NCBI RefSeq assembly: GCF_009900765.1
Contig: NZ_JAAABL010000008.1
Span: 58,937-122,936 of the forward strand
Origin: Rhodovarius lipocyclicus
GTDB lineage: Bacteria; Pseudomonadota; Alphaproteobacteria; Acetobacterales; Acetobacteraceae
Length of the DNA: 64,000 nt
Reading direction: 5' to 3'
Notes under the pieces: model-generated
The model's database searches: none
Told to the model about the DNA's origin: nothing
What the model saw: only the letters and a program-made list of their open reading frames with translations
Part shown: positions 24,010-32,093 of the stretch, one piece after another
How positions within the stretch are numbered: the stretch's first letter is position 1
Layout: every line of letters starts with the position of its first letter
Made by a program: the position numbers and the translations under genes

Positions 24010-26166
24010 ATGGCTGACGCCACCCGCCGCGTCTCGGTCCGGCTGTCGCTGGACGACGCCGCCCGCGTCAAGCAGGAGCTGCGCGAGGTCGGCGAGACCG
24101 GCCAGCGCAGCCTGGAGCGCATCCAGGGCGGCGCCGATCGGGCCTCCCGCGCGCTCGACCTGCTCGACGTCGCCGTGCGTGGCGTGCAAATCGCCGGCCT
24201 CGCCGCCGGACTGCGCGCGGTGGTCGTCGCCGGCGACGCGCTCACCCAGTCCATGGGCCGGCTCAACACCGCGCTGGGCTCCGTCGAGCGCGCCGGCGAG
24301 ATCTACGACCGCCTCTATCGCGACAGCCTGCAGACCGGCGTGGCGGTGCGCGAGAGCGTGGACGCCTTCGCCCGCTTCTCGATCGCCGCGCGCGAGATCG
24401 GCGCCACCTCCGACCAGGTCGCCACCCTTGTCGGCGGCCTCCAGCGCATTGCCATCGCGTCCGGTGCCAGCCAGCAGGAAATCGCCTCATCTACCCAGCA
24501 GCTCGCCCAGGCGCTCGCCTCCGGCACGCTGCAGGGCGACGAGCTGCGCTCCATCCTGGAAGGCCTGCCAACGCTGGCGCAGGCGCTGGCGCGCGAGCTC
24601 GGCGTTTCCATCGGTGAGCTCCGCAAGCTCGGCTCCGAGGGCAAGCTCACCGCCGACACGGTCTTCCCGGCCCTGCTGCGCGCCGTCGAGCGGCTGAACG
24701 GCGAGTTCGAGCGTGCCCCGCTCTCGGTCGGTCGCGCCTTTGGGCAGCTCACCGCCGCGGCCGACCAGTTCCTGGCCCGGCTCGACCAGGCGATCGGCCT
24801 ATCCAACGCCCTGGCCCGCGCGCTGTCCGGTGCCGCCCGCGTGCTGGACGGGGTGCGCCGCGGCTCCGGCCTGCTGCTGCCCAGTGAGCAGGAGGCGGAC
24901 CGCCGCGCCCAGGCCGAGGCGCTGCGCGCCCAGATCGCCCGCCTCGAGGCGGAGAACGACGGTCGCGACAGCCTGCGCTCGCAGCCGCGACGCGGCAGCA
25001 TCCGCGGCGGGCTTGTCGGCACCGCGCAGCAGCAGGCCGGGGTGGACCGCGCTGCCCGGCTGGAGGAGCTGCGCCGGCAGTACACGGAACTCCAGGAGGA
25101 AATCACCCGCGGCGAGCAGGCCGCCGGCGAACGCCAGCGCACGGAGCAGGAGGCCGCAGCTGGCCAGGCCGCCGAGGCGCGCCGTCGTCGCACGGCCGCC
25201 GATGCCGAGGAACTGCGCAAGGCGCTCGACGACCGCTTTCGCATCAACAGTGAATACGACGACCGCGTCCGCCGCCTGCGCGAGGCCGAGGCCGCGGGCG
25301 GCATCACCGCAGCCGATCGCACGCGGCTTGAGACGCTTGCGCTGCGCGAACGCGACGAGGCGCTGCGCCGCATCGAGGGCACCACGCGGCGCGTGGCGAC
25401 CATCCCGCGCCCCGACCGCGAGGCCGAGCGCGAGATCAACGACATCATCCGCGAGCGCGAGCGACTGATCCAGAACAACGAGAACGCCCAGGAGCGCTAC
25501 ACCCGGCGCCTCGAAACCCTCGGGCGGTTGGTGGAGCGCTCCGAGCGCATCGGCCGCCCCATCCCCGACGAGACGGTCTCGCGCGAGGCCAATGCCGCGC
25601 TGGAGGAGCTGGAGCGCAGCCAGCAGCGCGTCCAGCAGGCGACCGAGCGCACCAGCAACACGGCGCGCGAACTCGGCCTGACCTTCTCCTCGGCCTTCGA
25701 GGACGCGATTATCAAGGGCGAGAGTTTCTCGAAGGTCCTCCAGGGCATCCTGCAGGACATCGCCCGCATCGTCGTCCGCCGTACCATCACCGAGCCGCTG
25801 GGCACGGCGGTCACCTCCAGCCTGTCCGGCTTTGACTTCGGCTCGATCTTCTCCGGGATTGGCTCGGCGCTGGGCGGGCTGTTCCGCGCCGAGGGCGGGC
25901 CGGTGGCGGGCGGCCAGCCCTACATCGTCGGCGAGCGTGGGCCCGAGTGGTTCGTACCGAACCGCAGCGGCACGGTGCTGCCCAACGGCATGGCGCCGGG
26001 TGGGCCGGTGATCAACCAGAGCATCACCATCGATGCGCGCGGTGCCGATGCCGGGGTCGATGCGCGGCTGCGCGTGCTCTCGGCACAGATCGTGCGGCAG
26101 GCCAGCGCGGCCACGCTCGACGCTATCCGCCGCGGCGGCAGCGCCACCTCCATCGTGCGTGGATAG
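24010..26166 (+). CDS. Tail tape measure protein
   Basis: The protein has 718 residues. The N-terminal 250 residues contain the tape-measure pattern (SMGRLNTALGSVERAGEIYDR, SQQEIASSTQQLAQALASG, EGLPTLAQALARELGVS). A long charged coiled-coil region follows (about 290-560), and the C-terminus has a hydrophobic Gly-rich segment and GERGPEWFVPNRSGTVLPNG, which is typical of tape measure C-termini. Its length sets tail length: about 720 residues implies a tail of roughly 100 nm. AGGAGG precedes the ATG. Confidence 0.92.
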   Translation: MADATRRVSVRLSLDDAARVKQELREVGETGQRSLERIQGGADRASRALDLLDVAVRGVQIAGLAAGLRAVVVAGDALTQSMGRLNTALGSVERAGEIYDRLYRDSLQTGVAVRESVDAFARFSIAAREIGATSDQVATLVGGLQRIAIASGASQQEIASSTQQLAQALASGTLQGDELRSILEGLPTLAQALARELGVSIGELRKLGSEGKLTADTVFPALLRAVERLNGEFERAPLSVGRAFGQLTAAADQFLARLDQAIGLSNALARALSGAARVLDGVRRGSGLLLPSEQEADRRAQAEALRAQIARLEAENDGRDSLRSQPRRGSIRGGLVGTAQQQAGVDRAARLEELRRQYTELQEEITRGEQAAGERQRTEQEAAAGQAAEARRRRTAADAEELRKALDDRFRINSEYDDRVRRLREAEAAGGITAADRTRLETLALRERDEALRRIEGTTRRVATIPRPDREAEREINDIIRERERLIQNNENAQERYTRRLETLGRLVERSERIGRPIPDETVSREANAALEELERSQQRVQQATERTSNTARELGLTFSSAFEDAIIKGESFSKVLQGILQDIARIVVRRTITEPLGTAVTSSLSGFDFGSIFSGIGSALGGLFRAEGGPVAGGQPYIVGERGPEWFVPNRSGTVLPNGMAPGGPVINQSITIDARGADAGVDARLRVLSAQIVRQASAATLDAIRRGGSATSIVRG

Positions 26167-26171
26167 GGCAA

Positions 26172-26858
26172 ATGACGGAATACGCCTGGCCAAGCGTGCT
26201 GCGTCCGTCGCGGCTGAGCTTCTACCTGCAGCACAACACGCTGCGCTTTGTCTCGCCGGTCACCCGCGTAACGCAGGTGCTGCGGCGCGAGGGCGCACGC
26301 TGGGTCGCGGAGGCGACCTTCGAACCGCTGGGGCGCGTGCAGGCCGGCGTGATGGACGGGCTGCTGGCGGCACTTGCCGGCTCCGCCAACACGGTGCGCA
26401 TCTGGGACTGGCGGCGCGAATACCGCACCGGCGATCCGCGCAGCCAGGGCGATGTGCCGACCGGGCCTTACTCCTTCTCGGACGCCACGATCTTCACGGA
26501 CGGGACCGGGCTGGTGGTGGGCTCGGGCAATCCGTCGCTGGCGGCAGGGGCACCGCGCGGCGCGCTGTCGATCGTCACCCAGAGCTGGTGGCCCAGCACG
26601 ATCGCCGTCGGTGCTGGCGACTACATCGGCCTCGGTGGGCGCCTCTACATCGCCACCGCTGCGGTCGCGGCCTCCGGCGCCGGGACCGCCACCATCGCCA
26701 TCGCGCCGCCCCTGCGCGCAGCGGTCGTGGTGGGCGAGCCGCTGATCCTGTCCCTACCGAGCGTGCCGATGCGGCTGGTCTCGGATGACGAGGCGGCGAA
26801 CCCGACGCGGCCTGGCCCCTTCGCCGCCGTGACCATCCGCATGGAGGAAGCCCTCTGA
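26172..26858 (+). CDS. Minor tail protein (distal tail-like)
   Basis: The protein has 228 residues, is beta-rich, and starts EYAWPSVLRPSRLSFYLQHNT. It contains VTQVLRREGARWVAEATFEPL, as in distal tail proteins that form the ring at the tail tip. It lies directly after the tape measure gene and overlaps the next gene by one base (TGATG). A specific family cannot be named, and the role rests on position. Confidence 0.6.
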   Translation: MTEYAWPSVLRPSRLSFYLQHNTLRFVSPVTRVTQVLRREGARWVAEATFEPLGRVQAGVMDGLLAALAGSANTVRIWDWRREYRTGDPRSQGDVPTGPYSFSDATIFTDGTGLVVGSGNPSLAAGAPRGALSIVTQSWWPSTIAVGAGDYIGLGGRLYIATAAVAASGAGTATIAIAPPLRAAVVVGEPLILSLPSVPMRLVSDDEAANPTRPGPFAAVTIRMEEAL

Positions 26859-27424
26859 TGTCCGGCACCCCACGCCTCAGCAACCAGGCAGCCTCCGCAG
26901 CGACGGCGCCGATCGCCACGCCCGTCGTCCTGGTAGAACTCGACTTCGCCACCGGCCCCGTTCGCGTCTGGACCGGGCTCGGGCCACTGGACTGGGCGGG
27001 GAAGGTGTTCGAGGGCGCCGGCACCATCGGCGCCATCTCGGATATCGAGGAGACGGTGGAGCTGCGCGCCGTGCGGCTCACCCTCGCACTGTCGCCCGTG
27101 CCGCAGGAGGTGGTGGATATCGCACTCGCCGAACGGAGCTACCGCCTGCGGCCTGTCACGCTGTGGGGCGCGCTGCTCGATGCGCAGGGCGCCTTCGTGG
27201 CGGACCCGTTCCCGCTCTGGGCGGGGCTGATGGACACGATGGAGGTGACGGACGGCGCGGAGCCCTCCGTGGCGCTGGCCTGCGAGAGCCGGCTGGTCGA
27301 CCTCGAGCGGGCCGAGGTGCGGCGCTACACCGACGCCGACCAGCAGGCGGAATACCCCGGCGATCGGTTCTTCGAGTTCGTCCCCGCCCTCCAGGAGGCG
27401 GAGATCCGGCTGCCGATCCAGTGA
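26858..27424 (+). CDS. Minor tail protein (tail tip hub-like)
   Basis: The protein has 188 residues. Beta-rich segments such as TPVVLVELDFATGPVRVWTG, FEGAGTIGAISDIEETVELRA and EVTDGAEPSVALACESRLVDLERAE suggest a tail hub subunit of the type found in transfer-agent and siphovirus tail tips. It is coupled by single- or four-base overlaps to both neighbours. A DUF2163-type relationship is possible but unproven. Confidence 0.6.
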   Translation: MSGTPRLSNQAASAATAPIATPVVLVELDFATGPVRVWTGLGPLDWAGKVFEGAGTIGAISDIEETVELRAVRLTLALSPVPQEVVDIALAERSYRLRPVTLWGALLDAQGAFVADPFPLWAGLMDTMEVTDGAEPSVALACESRLVDLERAEVRRYTDADQQAEYPGDRFFEFVPALQEAEIRLPIQ

Positions 27425-27792
27425 GGGGCTCGCCCCCGGGCCGGCTGCCCGACTGGTCGGAGCGGCTGGCGGCGCTGATCACGGCGGCTGAGCACCGGCC
27501 CTTCGACGCGGCGTGCTGGAACTGCGGGCGCTTCGCCATGGCGGCGGTGGTGGCCTGCACAGGCCAGCGACCCGCCTGGCAGCACCGCCCCACGCTCGCG
27601 GAGATGGCCGACACCGCCGGCTTCCCGCGAATGCCAGTGCCGTTCGCCCGGACTGGCGACGTGGTTCTTGCCGCCGATCCCGATCGCCTCGGCGTCGTGC
27701 TCGACGCCGGGCGCGCTGCCTTCGTCGGATCCGCGGGCCTGATGCGCGCGCCGATCACGACCTGCGCCGTGGCGTGGCGCATCGGCTGGTGA
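27421..27792 (+). CDS. DUF6950-like tail protein, possible NlpC/P60-type peptidase relative
   Basis: The protein has 123 residues and starts at GTG 27421 inside the preceding stop. The motif DAACWNCGRFAMAAVVACTGQ places a Cys after Trp on a helix, as in NlpC/P60-like phage tail peptidases (usual motif D-C-xx-x). A complete Cys-His pair cannot be confirmed, so it may be a degenerate family member. The same slot in lambda is gpK, the tail-tip peptidase. Confidence 0.5.
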   Translation: MRGSPPGRLPDWSERLAALITAAEHRPFDAACWNCGRFAMAAVVACTGQRPAWQHRPTLAEMADTAGFPRMPVPFARTGDVVLAADPDRLGVVLDAGRAAFVGSAGLMRAPITTCAVAWRIGW

Positions 27793-27806
27793 GGGACTGA
27801 CAGACC

Positions 27807-29828
27807 ATGCCCGTCGCCATCCCCTTCATCGCCGCCGCCGCGGGGGCCGCCGCTTCCGCCGTCATAGGCGGCGGCGTCCTGGGCGCCGTGGCGGCCGCCG
27901 GCGCCGCCCTGGTGGTCTCCGCCGTGGGTGCCGCCGTCTTCCGCCCCAAGTCGCCCTCCGCCGCCCGCAGCGCCAACGTCACGCCAGGGACGGACACCGG
28001 GCCCGGCTCCGGCTTCGATCCCCGCACGCCCGGCGCCGGCCGCACGCAATCCTTCCGCCAGCCCATCACCGAGCATCAGATCGTCTTCGGGCGCTGCCGC
28101 ACCTCCGGCCCGGTCGTGTTCCTGCACTCCGCCACCGACGATGAGGGCCGCGCCGATGGCTTCCTCCATGTCGTCGTGGTGCTGGCCGCGCACCGCGTGC
28201 GCGCGATCGGCGAGGTGTTTCTCAACGGCACCGCCTCCACCGACGCGAAGTTCGCCGGCCTGCTGCGCATCGACCGCGCACTGGGCGATCCCGGCCAGGC
28301 GGCCAACGCCAACCTCGTCGCAGACACTGGCGGCCAGTGGACCGCGGCCCATCGTGGCCAGGGGCGCGCCTATCTCGCCGTGCGCCTCAAGCTGCGGCCC
28401 GAGGCCTTCCCCTCCGGCGCGCCTAGTCTCTCCGCCATCGTCGAGGGGGCGGACACCATCCTCGACCCACGCACCGGCGGGACCGGCTGGTCCGACAATC
28501 CGGCGCTGTGCCTGGCCTGGTACCTGACCTCGCCCTTTGGGTGGCGCGCGGCCTGGGCGGATATCGACCTGCCGGCACTCATGGCGGCGGCCAACATCTG
28601 CGACGAGATCATGGGCCGGCGCGATGGCACCGCCGAGCGGCGCTACACCGTCAATGGCGCTGTCACCCTCGGCGAGGGCAAGATCGCCATCACCCGCAAG
28701 CTGGTCGCCGCCATGGCCGGCGCGCTCGTGGTGAGCGGGGGGCGTTTCTACATCCATGCCGGGGCGCCGGCGCTGCCGGCCGCCACGCTCACCTCTGACG
28801 ATCTGCGCGGCGACGTCACCATCGTCGGCTCGCGTCCGCGGCGGGATCTCTTCAACGGGGTGCGTGCCGTCTATGTCGAGCCGGCCGCCGCCTGGCAGCC
28901 GACCGACGCGCCACCGCTGCTCGCCAGCAACTACGTCACCGAGGATGGCGGCGAGGCGATCTACCGGGACATGGAGTTCCCGCTCACCACCTCAGCGGCG
29001 ACGGTCCAGCGCCTGATGAAAATCGAGCTGGAGCGCAACCGGCGGCAGCGCGAGGTGGCGATGCAGGCCAACCTCTCGGCGCTGCGGCTGCGGCCCTGGG
29101 ATGGGGTGACGGTGGCGTTGGAGCGGCTCACGCCATTCCCGGCCCGGGTGACGGGGTGGGCGCTGGCGCCGGATGGCGGGGTGAACCTGCAACTGGCCGA
29201 GGAGGATCCCGGCGTCTGGGCGTGGAATCCGGCAGTCGACGAGCGGGCGACGGGGCAGAACCCGTCCGTGGTGCTGCCGAACCCGGGCGTCATCGCCGCG
29301 CCGGCGACCATCGTTGTGGAGACGCCGCTGGGGGTGAGTTTCACCGCGATCGCCGTCTCCTGGTCGGCGGTGGGCTCGGCCTATCTCGCCGGCTACGAGA
29401 TCGAGTTCCGCCCGGCCTCGGTCGCGGTCTGGCAGGGCTATGCGGGCGGCCTCGGCGCCACCGCCGTCGCCATCCCCACCGCGGAACCCACCGCCTTTCG
29501 CGTGCGCGCCCAGGCGCGCAGCGGCGCGGTGTCGGGCTGGCGTGAGGCGCTGGTGCCGGCAGCCGCGTCGGGCCTGGCCGCGACCGGCATCGCTGGTGGC
29601 GTGCGGCTGTCGGGCGGCTTTCCCGCGGACGCCGTCCGCCTGCAGATCTTCGAGGCGAGCAGCGCCAGCCTCTCCGCCGCGACCAAGCTGGCCAGCGAGC
29701 CGACCGCGCTGCCATGGGATCGCACTGGCCTCACCACCGGCCAGACGCGCTGGTACTGGCTGCGCAGCGTCTCGGCCGAGGGCAACGTCTCGGCCTTCGC
29801 CGGCCCGGTCACCGCCACCGCATTGTAG
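27807..29828 (+). CDS. Tail tip/host-specificity protein (gpJ-like)
   Basis: The protein has 673 residues. The N-terminus begins with a hydrophobic Gly/Ala-rich segment (residues 5-45), as in gpI/gpJ-like tail tip proteins, then DGVTVAL-like beta modules. Residues about 500-660 look like fibronectin type III repeats (FTAIAVSWSAVGSAYLAGYEI). The protein sits at the tail tip and probably carries the receptor-binding scaffold. It precedes the tail spike with an AGGAGG site between them. Confidence 0.8.
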   Translation: MPVAIPFIAAAAGAAASAVIGGGVLGAVAAAGAALVVSAVGAAVFRPKSPSAARSANVTPGTDTGPGSGFDPRTPGAGRTQSFRQPITEHQIVFGRCRTSGPVVFLHSATDDEGRADGFLHVVVVLAAHRVRAIGEVFLNGTASTDAKFAGLLRIDRALGDPGQAANANLVADTGGQWTAAHRGQGRAYLAVRLKLRPEAFPSGAPSLSAIVEGADTILDPRTGGTGWSDNPALCLAWYLTSPFGWRAAWADIDLPALMAAANICDEIMGRRDGTAERRYTVNGAVTLGEGKIAITRKLVAAMAGALVVSGGRFYIHAGAPALPAATLTSDDLRGDVTIVGSRPRRDLFNGVRAVYVEPAAAWQPTDAPPLLASNYVTEDGGEAIYRDMEFPLTTSAATVQRLMKIELERNRRQREVAMQANLSALRLRPWDGVTVALERLTPFPARVTGWALAPDGGVNLQLAEEDPGVWAWNPAVDERATGQNPSVVLPNPGVIAAPATIVVETPLGVSFTAIAVSWSAVGSAYLAGYEIEFRPASVAVWQGYAGGLGATAVAIPTAEPTAFRVRAQARSGAVSGWREALVPAAASGLAATGIAGGVRLSGGFPADAVRLQIFEASSASLSAATKLASEPTALPWDRTGLTTGQTRWYWLRSVSAEGNVSAFAGPVTATAL

Positions 29829-29838
29829 GAGGCCCGCC

Positions 29839-31668
29839 ATGCCGGCCCGCATCGACGACCTGCTGGTCCTCAACGCCAACCTCAACAAGACCGACTTCGC
29901 CAAGTACCTGCGCGACCGCGAGGCGGTGCTGCCGAACGACTTCGGCGGGCTGGGCGATGGCGTTGCCGATGATCGCACCGCCATCCAGGGGGCCTTCGAT
30001 CGCGCCGCCGCGGACCAGAAATTCGCGATGATCCCGCCCGGCACATGGAACGTCTCCGGCACCGTGACCCTGCCGGGCGGGGCACGCGGGCTGATCATGC
30101 AGGGGACCATCCGCTACACCGGCACCGCACCCACCTCCGTGCTGGTGCTGGGCGATGGCGGCACCATCCGCAACGCGGAGAAGCTCTACACCGGGCTGAA
30201 TGTCATCCGGCAGACGCTGTCCGACTGGTCCTCCGAGGCCGATATCGGCATCACCGTGCGCAACGTCGATGCCTCGCAGATCGAGCTGCGGCGGGTGGAA
30301 GGCTTCACCATCGGCATGCGCACGCTGGGCGATGGCCGCGGCGTGGAGGACAGCACCTTCACGCTGGGCCGCATCGTCAACAACCGGATCGGCCTCGACA
30401 TCTGGTGCGCGACGGCGACGGCCTGGAACACCTCCATCCGCTACTATGGCGGGCACTTCGCCCAGGCGACCGGTGTGAATGCGGCGCAGGACCGGTTCGG
30501 CGTGCGCTTTGGGAATGAGGCGGGCGCCTATTCCAATCACAACCGCCACGTCTTTGACGCGCCGAACTTCGAGCTCCGCCAGGCCGGCAGCAACATCGCC
30601 ATCCCCTTCCTGAACCAGACCTCCGGCAGCGCCATCATCGCGCGCAACATGCGCATGGAGGCCTGCTCGCCGCTGGCGGCGCGGCACACCGCCGGGGCGC
30701 AGGATTGCGAGTACGACATCGCCTGGACCAACACGTACCTGGTCGGCATCGACTACACGGCGACCGCGAACCGCTGCGGCAATGCGGTGATCAATCGGCA
30801 CCGGGCACCGGCATCGCGGTTCCAGCGCTTCCTCGCCGGCGTTTCGAATACCCGCGCGGCGGCGTTCCGGCAGTCGGCGACGGAGGTGGGTGTCGAGGAG
30901 CTGATCACCATCGCCACCTCCACCACCACTGCGACCTTCATGGCGGATTTCTGCTTCAACGGGCTGACCGATCTTACGCCGACCGATCGGGCGGTGACGC
31001 TCGCGGCTAACCGCGGGCTGGGCTGGATGCTCGATACCTCCCAGGCGAAGGAATTCGCGCTGGCGCATTGGCTGACGAGCGGCGCCTCGGGCGGGCGCTT
31101 GTTTGTGCGCGTGTTCGATGGGGCGGGGAATGTCCGCGAGGACATTGCCGGCGACGTGCTGGCCTCCATCACCACCATGCAATGGAACGGGCCGGCGAAG
31201 GGGTGGAACGCCGGCGCGCCGATGGATGATGCCAACTTCAATCGCCGGCAGACCATCCGCGTGGGCGCAGCCGTCGCCTATGCGCAGGTGGGGGTGATCG
31301 GGTTTGATGGGCCGATCGACCTGCAATCGCTCCGGCTATACGGGCTGCCGGAAGCGGCACCCGCGGTGCTGAACGGCACGCCGCTGCTCCTGCAGTCGGG
31401 CCAGCGGGACTTCGCGGCGGAGGTGTCCTGGGATCTGCCGAGCCTGGCGCCGGGGGCGACGTCCCTGCTCGACGTCACGGTGAACGGGGCGCGGGCGGGC
31501 GATCTGGCGCAAGCATCGCTAGTCTCGTCGACGCGGTTCATCGAGCTCGACGCCGCGGTGTGGTCGAACAACACGGTGCGCGTGATGGCGCGGAACATCT
31601 CCGCAGCGACGTTCGATTTGGCAGCGGCGACGCTGTCGGTGGAGGTGGTGAAGCGGCGAGTGCCGTGA
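29839..31668 (+). CDS. Tail spike/fibre with beta-helix (pectate lyase-like) domain
   Basis: The protein has 609 residues. Residues 30-60 show the tail-spike entry NDFGGLGDGVADDRTAIQGAFD, which starts the parallel beta-helix found in polysaccharide-degrading or binding spikes. The middle is right-handed beta-helix-like, and the C-terminus (450-609) is a beta-sandwich possibly for trimerisation. It would bind or cleave host surface polysaccharide. AGGAGG (29827-29832) supports ATG 29839. This is the last phage structural gene in the window. Confidence 0.8.
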   Translation: MPARIDDLLVLNANLNKTDFAKYLRDREAVLPNDFGGLGDGVADDRTAIQGAFDRAAADQKFAMIPPGTWNVSGTVTLPGGARGLIMQGTIRYTGTAPTSVLVLGDGGTIRNAEKLYTGLNVIRQTLSDWSSEADIGITVRNVDASQIELRRVEGFTIGMRTLGDGRGVEDSTFTLGRIVNNRIGLDIWCATATAWNTSIRYYGGHFAQATGVNAAQDRFGVRFGNEAGAYSNHNRHVFDAPNFELRQAGSNIAIPFLNQTSGSAIIARNMRMEACSPLAARHTAGAQDCEYDIAWTNTYLVGIDYTATANRCGNAVINRHRAPASRFQRFLAGVSNTRAAAFRQSATEVGVEELITIATSTTTATFMADFCFNGLTDLTPTDRAVTLAANRGLGWMLDTSQAKEFALAHWLTSGASGGRLFVRVFDGAGNVREDIAGDVLASITTMQWNGPAKGWNAGAPMDDANFNRRQTIRVGAAVAYAQVGVIGFDGPIDLQSLRLYGLPEAAPAVLNGTPLLLQSGQRDFAAEVSWDLPSLAPGATSLLDVTVNGARAGDLAQASLVSSTRFIELDAAVWSNNTVRVMARNISAATFDLAAATLSVEVVKRRVP

Positions 31669-31736
31669 TGCTGGAGCGTGCACTGCACGGCAGCATCCCC
31701 CGCGATCAGCACCCGCTGCAGCGACTCTGTTGCAAT

Positions 31737-31765
31737 TTGGACATATCGTGATAGCAACCTATCCC
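31737..31765 (+). promoter_or_regulatory. Candidate promoter of the Zorya operon
   Basis: TTGGAC (31737-31742) and TATCCC (31760-31765) are spaced by 17 bases, and the first ATG follows 29 bases later at 31795. The spacer holds the palindrome TATC-GT-GATA (31744-31753), and GTTGC/GCAAC arms (31729-31733 and 31754-31758) flank it. This would suit a ribbon-helix-helix operator. Confidence 0.45.
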
Positions 31766-31794
31766 CTGTGATTATTCGCGGGGAAGTTGAGCCA

Positions 31795-31989
31795 ATGCCG
31801 ACAGCAAAGCCCGAGAAACGACAGTTTCTGGTGCACCTTGAGCCCTCCCTGATCCAGAGAACCAAGATCCTTGCGGTAACGCAGGGCACCACGGCCTCGG
31901 CCGTCGTTCAACAGGCTCTGACAGAGCTGATCGAGCGTATTTCTGAAGAGGCCAAACACCCGACCGCCGTGCGAGAGGGCCGGCGCTGA
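31795..31989 (+). CDS. Small ribbon-helix-helix protein upstream of zorA
   Basis: The protein has 64 residues. The strand RQFLVHLEP and helices SLIQRTKILAVTQG and TASAVVQQALTELIERI fit a ribbon-helix-helix DNA-binding dimer. GGGGAA is 10 bases upstream. The stop overlaps the start of a 34-codon ORF (TGATG), which itself overlaps zorA, so the three are transcribed and possibly translated together. The likely role is autorepression of the operon through the palindrome at 31744. Regulators of this kind are not part of the described Zorya core. Confidence 0.65.
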   Translation: MPTAKPEKRQFLVHLEPSLIQRTKILAVTQGTTASAVVQQALTELIERISEEAKHPTAVREGRR

Positions 31990-32093
31990 TGAAGACGCGG
32001 CCAACCAGCAATAAAGCAGGAAGCACATTTTCCGCGGTGCTCGCTGCCCTTTGTCCCTTCGCAACACCTAGCGTCGGGGACAACGGACGGTGA
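31989..32093 (+). CDS. 34-residue ORF bridging the regulator and zorA
   Basis: ATG 31989 overlaps the regulator stop (TGATG) and the stop TGA 32091 overlaps the zorA start codon (GTGA). The product begins MKTRPTSNKAGSTFSAVLA and ends SVGDNGR, with a short central hydrophobic stretch. No family is known. It may be a coupling leader that feeds ribosomes into zorA, or a small peptide. Overlap on both ends argues that it is translated. Confidence 0.45.
   Translation: MKTRPTSNKAGSTFSAVLAALCPFATPSVGDNGR

Noticed and set aside
29440..29838. A longer tail spike frame starting inside the gpJ-like gene
   Set aside because: The first 130 codons overlap the gpJ-like gene and are Arg/Pro-rich; AGGAGG before ATG 29839 and the conserved start of the spike settle the shorter version.
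1..31668. Gene transfer agent instead of prophage
   Set aside because: Packaging genes with a GpA-type terminase, a holin-like gene, toxin-antitoxin, methyltransferases and cargo operons, and lambda-like gene order, fit a prophage; GTA clusters are shorter and differ in order.
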